Notes under the pieces: model-generated | The model's input: only the letters and a program-made list of their open reading frames with translations | The model's database searches: none | Told to the model about the DNA's origin: nothing | Shown here: positions 32,118 to 36,022 of the stretch, in pieces | How positions within the stretch are numbered: the stretch's first letter is position 1 | Layout: each line of letters begins with the position of its first letter | Program-made: the position numbers and the translations under genes | Source of the DNA: Streptomyces sp. SID3343 | Lineage (GTDB): Bacteria; Actinomycetota; Actinomycetes; Streptomycetales; Streptomycetaceae | Assembly: GCF_009865215.1 (NCBI RefSeq) | Contig: NZ_WWJX01001515.1 | Location: forward strand, 1 to 36,022 | Reading direction: 5' to 3' | Length of the DNA: 36,022 bases

Positions 32118-33721
32118 TTGGGTTTGAGGAGCTTGGAGTCCAAGGCGGACAGGGTGACCGGACCGGGGCTTTCGACGGTGATCTCGCTCCACTCGTCGGC
32201 AGTGGGTTTGATCACCACCCCCGGACGGTCGGCGGTCACCCAGAAGGTCGGGTGGACGCGCGCTATGAACGTGCCGGGGCTGTGCGCGACGAAGGTGAAC
32301 GCGCTCGGGGTGATCTCGACCAGTTCACCGGGGCCCGACAGCAGTGGGGTCGGGTTCTCGACCTCCCAGATCTGCCAGCGGTCGTCCTTCTCCCGGTAGA
32401 CCGGCTTGAGCCACGGGACGCCCTTGCGGATCAGTTCGGCCTCGGGGATCGCGGACGGATCGATCGGGATGTCGGGCAGGGCGACGAAGCGCACCCCGGT
32501 CTCCATGATCCACGCGCGGTACTCGGCCTCGGTCAGGCCCTTTTGGTAGAGCACCGCGTTGTACTTGCGGTCGAGCTGGCGCTCCCAGCCGCGCGCGAGC
32601 GGCATGTGCTCCGCCACGAAGACCGACTCCCAGTGGCCGCGCGTGAACGGGATCTCCACGCGACCCAGCGGGTGGTTGTTCTTCTGGAGGAAGTCGAGCA
32701 TGCCGGAGTAGTACTGGGCCTTCTCGCCGGGCGAGTCCTTGATGTCGTGGGTGATGGCGATCGCGGCGGACTGGAACTGCCACACCAAAAGCGGCACGGC
32801 CAGGATCGCCGCGAGTCGGCGGCGGCCGGCGGACAGCAGCACGACCGCCATCAGCGGCCCCGCGGTCAGCTCGCCCAAGCGCGCGAGGTTGCCGCCCAGG
32901 GAGGTCGGCACGAAGAAGAAGACGACCGCGGTGCCGGCGTACAGCCACAGGAACCGCCGGGCGCTCTGCTGTTCCTTGGGCACTATCCACAGCCCCACCG
33001 CGGCGAAGGCCAGGATCGGCAGGAAGCGCCACCACGGGAACGGGAACATGCCCTCGTTGGGGAACGCGAGCGCGGCGACGAGCCCGATCGCGGCCGGGGT
33101 GAAGACCAGTCGGGTCGGCCACACCCGCTCCCGAGGCACCCACGCGAGCGCGACGAGCATCAGGAACGCCCCGGACAGCGGGCTGGAGAGGCCGCACACG
33201 AAGGCGGCGACGCCGGCCCAGATCGGGTGCCTGCGGCGGGCGGCCAGTATCGCCAGCATGCCCGCCGCGACGCCGAGCGCGAACGGGGTCCGGCCGATCA
33301 GGTAGTCGACGCTGCACATCACCGCGAACCAACAACCGCCGACCTTGCGGGCGAGTTCGGTCCCGCCGACCCGGAGCTTGTCCCACGCCCACGCGGACGT
33401 CACGCACGAGAGCGCGGTGAGCGTGGCGGTACCGATCTTGGACGCGATCAGCGGGGACAGGATGCTGTAGCCGGGGAGCAGATGCCCGCCGTACCACTGG
33501 TTGTTCCAGACCACGGTGCCGTGGTCGCGGACCAGCCACGTGCGGAAGTACTGCGCGGGCCAGTCGGGGCCGTTGACCCCGGTGACGATGATCAGGCCGA
33601 TGAGCCCGACGGTGAGCAGGTACGGCCTGTCGACTATCGCGTTCGCGAGTGCTCGAAAACGACGGCGACCCGCCGGTGCTGCGGGTCGATTCGTCGCTGG
33701 GGATTGCACATCGCTCGTCAC
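32111..33721 (-). CDS. Polytopic membrane protein, copy 2 of a paralogous pair
   Basis: The 536-residue protein matches the gene at 28617-30236 over its whole length, by eye at roughly 60 percent identity. It shares the first-loop PDWPAQYFRTWLVRDHG and WNNQWYGGHLLPGYSILSP, the RTPFALGVAAGMLAILAAR helix, the NLARLGELTAGPLMAVVLL helix, and FTRGHWESVFVAEHMPLARG in the soluble domain. It has the same helix layout and a C-terminal domain ending in a Lys-rich tail. No enzyme family can be named with confidence; GT-C or PTPS-related membrane proteins are the nearest guess. GTG 33721 has no ribosome site; AAAACT ends 8 bases upstream, exactly as in the paralogue. An AT-rich tract lies 46-90 bases before the start. 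Confidence 0.75.
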   Translation of the reverse strand: MTSDVQSPATNRPAAPAGRRRFRALANAIVDRPYLLTVGLIGLIIVTGVNGPDWPAQYFRTWLVRDHGTVVWNNQWYGGHLLPGYSILSPLIASKIGTATLTALSCVTSAWAWDKLRVGGTELARKVGGCWFAVMCSVDYLIGRTPFALGVAAGMLAILAARRRHPIWAGVAAFVCGLSSPLSGAFLMLVALAWVPRERVWPTRLVFTPAAIGLVAALAFPNEGMFPFPWWRFLPILAFAAVGLWIVPKEQQSARRFLWLYAGTAVVFFFVPTSLGGNLARLGELTAGPLMAVVLLSAGRRRLAAILAVPLLVWQFQSAAIAITHDIKDSPGEKAQYYSGMLDFLQKNNHPLGRVEIPFTRGHWESVFVAEHMPLARGWERQLDRKYNAVLYQKGLTEAEYRAWIMETGVRFVALPDIPIDPSAIPEAELIRKGVPWLKPVYREKDDRWQIWEVENPTPLLSGPGELVEITPSAFTFVAHSPGTFIARVHPTFWVTADRPGVVIKPTADEWSEITVESPGPVTLSALDSKLLKPKK

Positions 33722-33766
33722 ATGACCCGAGTTTTCCAGACGCGGGCCGCCGCGTCGCCGGCGGGT

Positions 33767-33810
33767 GTTCCTTTTTGTGGGTTTTGGTATGTTTATTCGT
33801 TTTGGTGAAC
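33767..33810. promoter_or_regulatory. AT-rich tract with direct repeats in a divergent promoter region
   Basis: This 44-base stretch is only about 36 percent G+C. It contains GTTTTGGT twice (33781-33788 and 33799-33806), 18 bases apart, and is flanked by GTTC and GAAC. It lies between the membrane-protein gene (-) and the HxlR gene (+), so promoter or operator function is plausible. Confidence 0.4.
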
Positions 33811-33932
33811 ATCCGGGGCGGCGATCGCGCCGACGAGCGCCGCGTCGCCGGGGGCGAGCCCGCGCCGGCGAGGAGCCCCGCCGAGTCGGTTCATGACTGA
33901 ATCAAGCTCGCTCGGGAACACCTGGTATCGGA

Positions 33933-33965
33933 GGTTCGATGAACGAACCAACCCGGGGATAAAGT
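33933..33965 (+). promoter_or_regulatory. Leaderless promoter with operator-like palindrome of the HxlR gene
   Basis: GGTTCG (33933-33938) and CGAACC (33944-33949) form a perfect inverted repeat with a 5-base spacer, overlapping the expected -35. TAAAGT (33960-33965) is a -10-like hexamer ending 6 bases before the ATG. The layout suggests autorepression. Confidence 0.55.
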
Positions 33966-33971
33966 GCGGGT

Positions 33972-34496
33972 ATGGCATTGGGCAAGGACTACGGGCTGCA
34001 GGACTGCGCACTCGCGCGAACACTCGAACTCGTCGGCGAACGCTGGACGCTGCTGATCGTGCGGGACGCCTTCTACGGGGTTCGCCGCTACAGCGACTTC
34101 CTCGCCCACCTCGACGTACCGCGCGCCGTGCTGTCCGCGCGCCTGCAAGCGCTCGTGGACGCCGGCGTCTTCGTCAAGCACCGCTACCGGCAGTCCCCGC
34201 CGCGTGCGGAGTACGTGCTCACCGAGCGCGGGGCGGACCTGTGGCCGATCATCCGCAGCATGGCCACCTGGGGGGAGACGCACGTCCAAAACGGCGTGCC
34301 GTGCCGGCTCTACCGGCACGTGGACTGCGGCGGCACGGTCGACCCGAGCGGCAGCTGCGCGGTGTGCGCGGCCCTCGTGGGACCGCGCGACACCGTCGTC
34401 GCACCGGGCCCCGGTGCCAACCTGCTGCTGCGCGACGACGCGGTGACCCGCGCGATGCGCACCCCCCACCGGCTGCTCGAACCGCTGTTGCCGTAG
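33972..34496 (+). CDS. HxlR-family winged-helix regulator
   Basis: The 174-residue protein is a typical HxlR regulator. DCALARTLELVGERWTLLIVRDAFYGVRRYSDF begins the winged helix with a single conserved Cys, then VPRAVLSARLQALVDAGV (recognition helix region), and YVLTERGADLWPIIRSMATWG. It is longer than most family members (about 110-150 residues). The C-terminal 60 residues add Cys-containing RHVDCGG and GSCAVCAALVG, four cysteines in a spacing that could bind zinc or respond to redox change. Start ATG 33972 has no ribosome site but a -10 hexamer 6 bases away. It is divergent from the membrane-protein gene. Confidence 0.9.
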   Translation: MALGKDYGLQDCALARTLELVGERWTLLIVRDAFYGVRRYSDFLAHLDVPRAVLSARLQALVDAGVFVKHRYRQSPPRAEYVLTERGADLWPIIRSMATWGETHVQNGVPCRLYRHVDCGGTVDPSGSCAVCAALVGPRDTVVAPGPGANLLLRDDAVTRAMRTPHRLLEPLLP

Positions 34497-34600
34497 CGCC
34501 GCTCCCGCCCACCACACCGGTCCGGCGAAGATGCGCCTCGGTCACGCGCCCGCTGCCCTAGGGTCTTGATCCGAACGGGTGAATTCTTCGAGGGAGTCCG
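34497..34600 (+). promoter_or_regulatory. Promoter and leader of the M48-like gene
   Basis: TAGGGT (34559-34564) is a good -10 and would give a leader of about 30 bases. GAGGGAG (34590-34596) is a proper ribosome site just before the ATG at 34601, so this gene, unlike its neighbour, is not leaderless. I see no clear terminator for the HxlR gene here. Confidence 0.45.
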
Positions 34601-36022
34601 ATGGGCGCACGAACGGGGCTTCGCGCTCTTGCCGGGGTGACGCTGCTGAGCGTCCTGTACGTCGTGGTCGCGCTGCCCCTGCTCCTGGTGGAGTTCGTGG
34701 TCGGCGCGGTCGTGGACGGTACGCGCTTCTTCACGTCCGGCGACGTGGCGCTGTGGTCGCTGGGTGTGGTCTCGCTGGTCGCGCTGCTCGTCGAACTCGC
34801 CGGGCCGCGCAGACTGCCGGCCGGACTCGCGGTGGACGAGCGGGAACAGCCGGTGCTGTGGGAACTGGTCCGCGACGTCGCGGACGACCTGCGCGTGCCC
34901 GTCCCGGACGGCATCGTGCTCACCGGCGGTCCCGTGTGCGAGTTGCGGGTGGTGCGCCGGCCGGGTACCTGGCTGCGCCGACACCTCGTGCTCGGGACGG
35001 TGCTGCCGCACACCCTGACCGGGCGGCGCCTGCGGGTGGTGATCGCGCACGCACTCGGCCACTCGCGTCGGCGGCGGCCGCCGCTCGCGGACCGGATCGC
35101 GTGCCACGGCGTGGACGCGGTCGCGGGCTTCGCCGAGATGTGCGCGGGACGCGGCTCGGCGGGCACCGTCACCGCGCGCTTCGCGCGGTTCTACGAGCGC
35201 GTGTGCGCTCCCGTCGTGCGCTTCGAGGAACGGGCCGCGGACCGGGCGGCGGCGCGTGCCTACGGCACCGAGGCGCTGATCGACGGGTTGACCGAGCTCG
35301 CCGTCGTGCGGCGTGACTGGGCGCTGTTTCGCCGTGAGCGCCTGGATCCGGGGATCGTCGCCGGCTGCGTGCCCGCCGATCCGATCGTCGGATTCCGCGC
35401 CTTCCACGCGGCCCGCGTCGACGCCGACCCGGACGCGTCCGACACGGGAGGGCTCACCGAGCGGATCGAGCGACTGCGGGAGCGTCCGCTGGAAGGACGC
35501 GAAATCGCGGGTGGCGCGGACGCCGACCTGGGAACACCGCTGCGCGATCCGGTCGGACTGCTCACCCACGTGCGCCCGTACCTGCTGGTCACCGACGACG
35601 AAGGGCACGTCGGGCCGCACGGGTTCGCACCTTTGGACGGCCTGGTCACGCTCACCGACGAATTGTTCCTGGGGCACGTCGTGGCCTTCGCGCAGGCCCG
35701 CCACGCGGCGGCGCTGGCGATTTCCGCGCGGCGCGTCGGCGTGGAGTATCCGGTCACCCTCGGCGGCGTGCTCGCGCTGTTGGCCGAGGGACGCGGCGAC
35801 GCCCTGGTCGCCGAGCACGGGCCGGACACCGGGATCGGCCTCACCGCCCTCCTGGGCTGCGCGTGGGCCGACTCCGGACACGGCCGCCTGCACGCGGCCT
35901 GGGACGGTGGAATCACCGTCTTCGACCACGACGGGCAGGAACGGGACCCGGCCGCCGCGGCCGAGACCGCCCTCGCCGGGGCCGACGGCGCCGCGCGAGT
36001 GCGCGATCGGTTGCGCGCGGCC
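34601..36022 (+). CDS. M48-like membrane protein with degenerate zinc motif (truncated by window end)
   Basis: The frame from ATG 34601 stays open to the window end (474 residues seen). Two hydrophobic segments (about residues 9-31 and 47-65) are followed by a cytosolic-type region with the layout of M48/Ste24-like peptidases. The zinc helix reads RLRVVIAHALGHSRRRR: both zinc His are present but the catalytic Glu of HExxH is Ala. I checked the codon (GCA). The downstream FEERAADRAAARAYG resembles the third-ligand ExxxD segment. The remaining ~250 residues, with no motif known to me, make a long C-terminal domain. It is probably inactive as a protease and may be a regulator or scaffold. Confidence 0.7.
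   Translation, partial: MGARTGLRALAGVTLLSVLYVVVALPLLLVEFVVGAVVDGTRFFTSGDVALWSLGVVSLVALLVELAGPRRLPAGLAVDEREQPVLWELVRDVADDLRVPVPDGIVLTGGPVCELRVVRRPGTWLRRHLVLGTVLPHTLTGRRLRVVIAHALGHSRRRRPPLADRIACHGVDAVAGFAEMCAGRGSAGTVTARFARFYERVCAPVVRFEERAADRAAARAYGTEALIDGLTELAVVRRDWALFRRERLDPGIVAGCVPADPIVGFRAFHAARVDADPDASDTGGLTERIERLRERPLEGREIAGGADADLGTPLRDPVGLLTHVRPYLLVTDDEGHVGPHGFAPLDGLVTLTDELFLGHVVAFAQARHAAALAISARRVGVEYPVTLGGVLALLAEGRGDALVAEHGPDTGIGLTALLGCAWADSGHGRLHAAWDGGITVFDHDGQERDPAAAAETALAGADGAARVRDRLRAA

Noticed and set aside
33939..33962. Seven-codon frame MNEPTRG with a GGAGG upstream of the HxlR gene
   Set aside because: Its bases coincide with the palindrome and the -10 hexamer, which explain the sequence better; if the gene is leaderless this segment is never transcribed.

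Overview
The window is a very GC-rich actinobacterial chromosome segment, most like Streptomyces or a close Streptomycetaceae relative. Supporting this are the strong G/C bias at third codon positions, frequent GTG starts, twin lipoprotein-type secreted proteins, and a gene order that I recall from Streptomyces chromosomes: miaA - dapF - hflX - NIS siderophore locus - DinG-type helicase - lexA - nrdR - nrdJ. I have compared this from memory only, not by a search.

Left part (1-9.4 kb): the tail of an upstream gene, a small antitoxin-family protein on the minus strand, miaA (tRNA dimethylallyltransferase), a secreted gamma-glutamyltransferase, dapF, an SCO6745-like protein, a DUF4097 lipoprotein, hflX, and a convergent membrane-anchored trypsin-like protease.

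Middle (9.5-19.5 kb): an iron-box-controlled operon with the same gene order as rhbABCDEF of rhizobactin 1021 synthesis. It encodes a diaminobutyrate aminotransferase, a diaminobutyrate decarboxylase, an IucA/IucC synthetase, an acetyltransferase, an amine N-hydroxylase and a second IucA/IucC synthetase. The predicted product is a schizokinen-type citrate-hydroxamate siderophore. Two unusual elements accompany it: a 44-residue Cys/His/Tyr/Arg-rich small ORF translationally coupled to the first synthetase, and, downstream on its own leaderless promoter, a nitrilase-fold protein that has lost its catalytic Cys and Lys.

Right-middle (19.6-28.6 kb): an SGNH-hydrolase lipoprotein, a DinG/XPD-like helicase, lexA (with SOS boxes), nrdR and nrdJ (B12-dependent ribonucleotide reductase, with paired NrdR boxes), and a peptide deformylase with a His-rich N-terminus.

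Right end (28.6-36.0 kb): two paralogous polytopic membrane proteins that flank a small hypothetical gene and a LOG-family phosphoribohydrolase, then an HxlR regulator with a palindrome at its promoter, and a truncated M48-like membrane protein whose zinc motif is HALGH instead of HExxH.

A recurring theme is leaderless expression. Five genes (miaA, dapF, the nitrilase-like gene, the 30415-30960 gene and the HxlR gene) have a -10 hexamer ending exactly six bases before the start codon and no Shine-Dalgarno sequence. Most convergent gene pairs are separated by strong, often bidirectional hairpin terminators. I found no tRNA, rRNA, insertion sequence, CRISPR array or replication origin.
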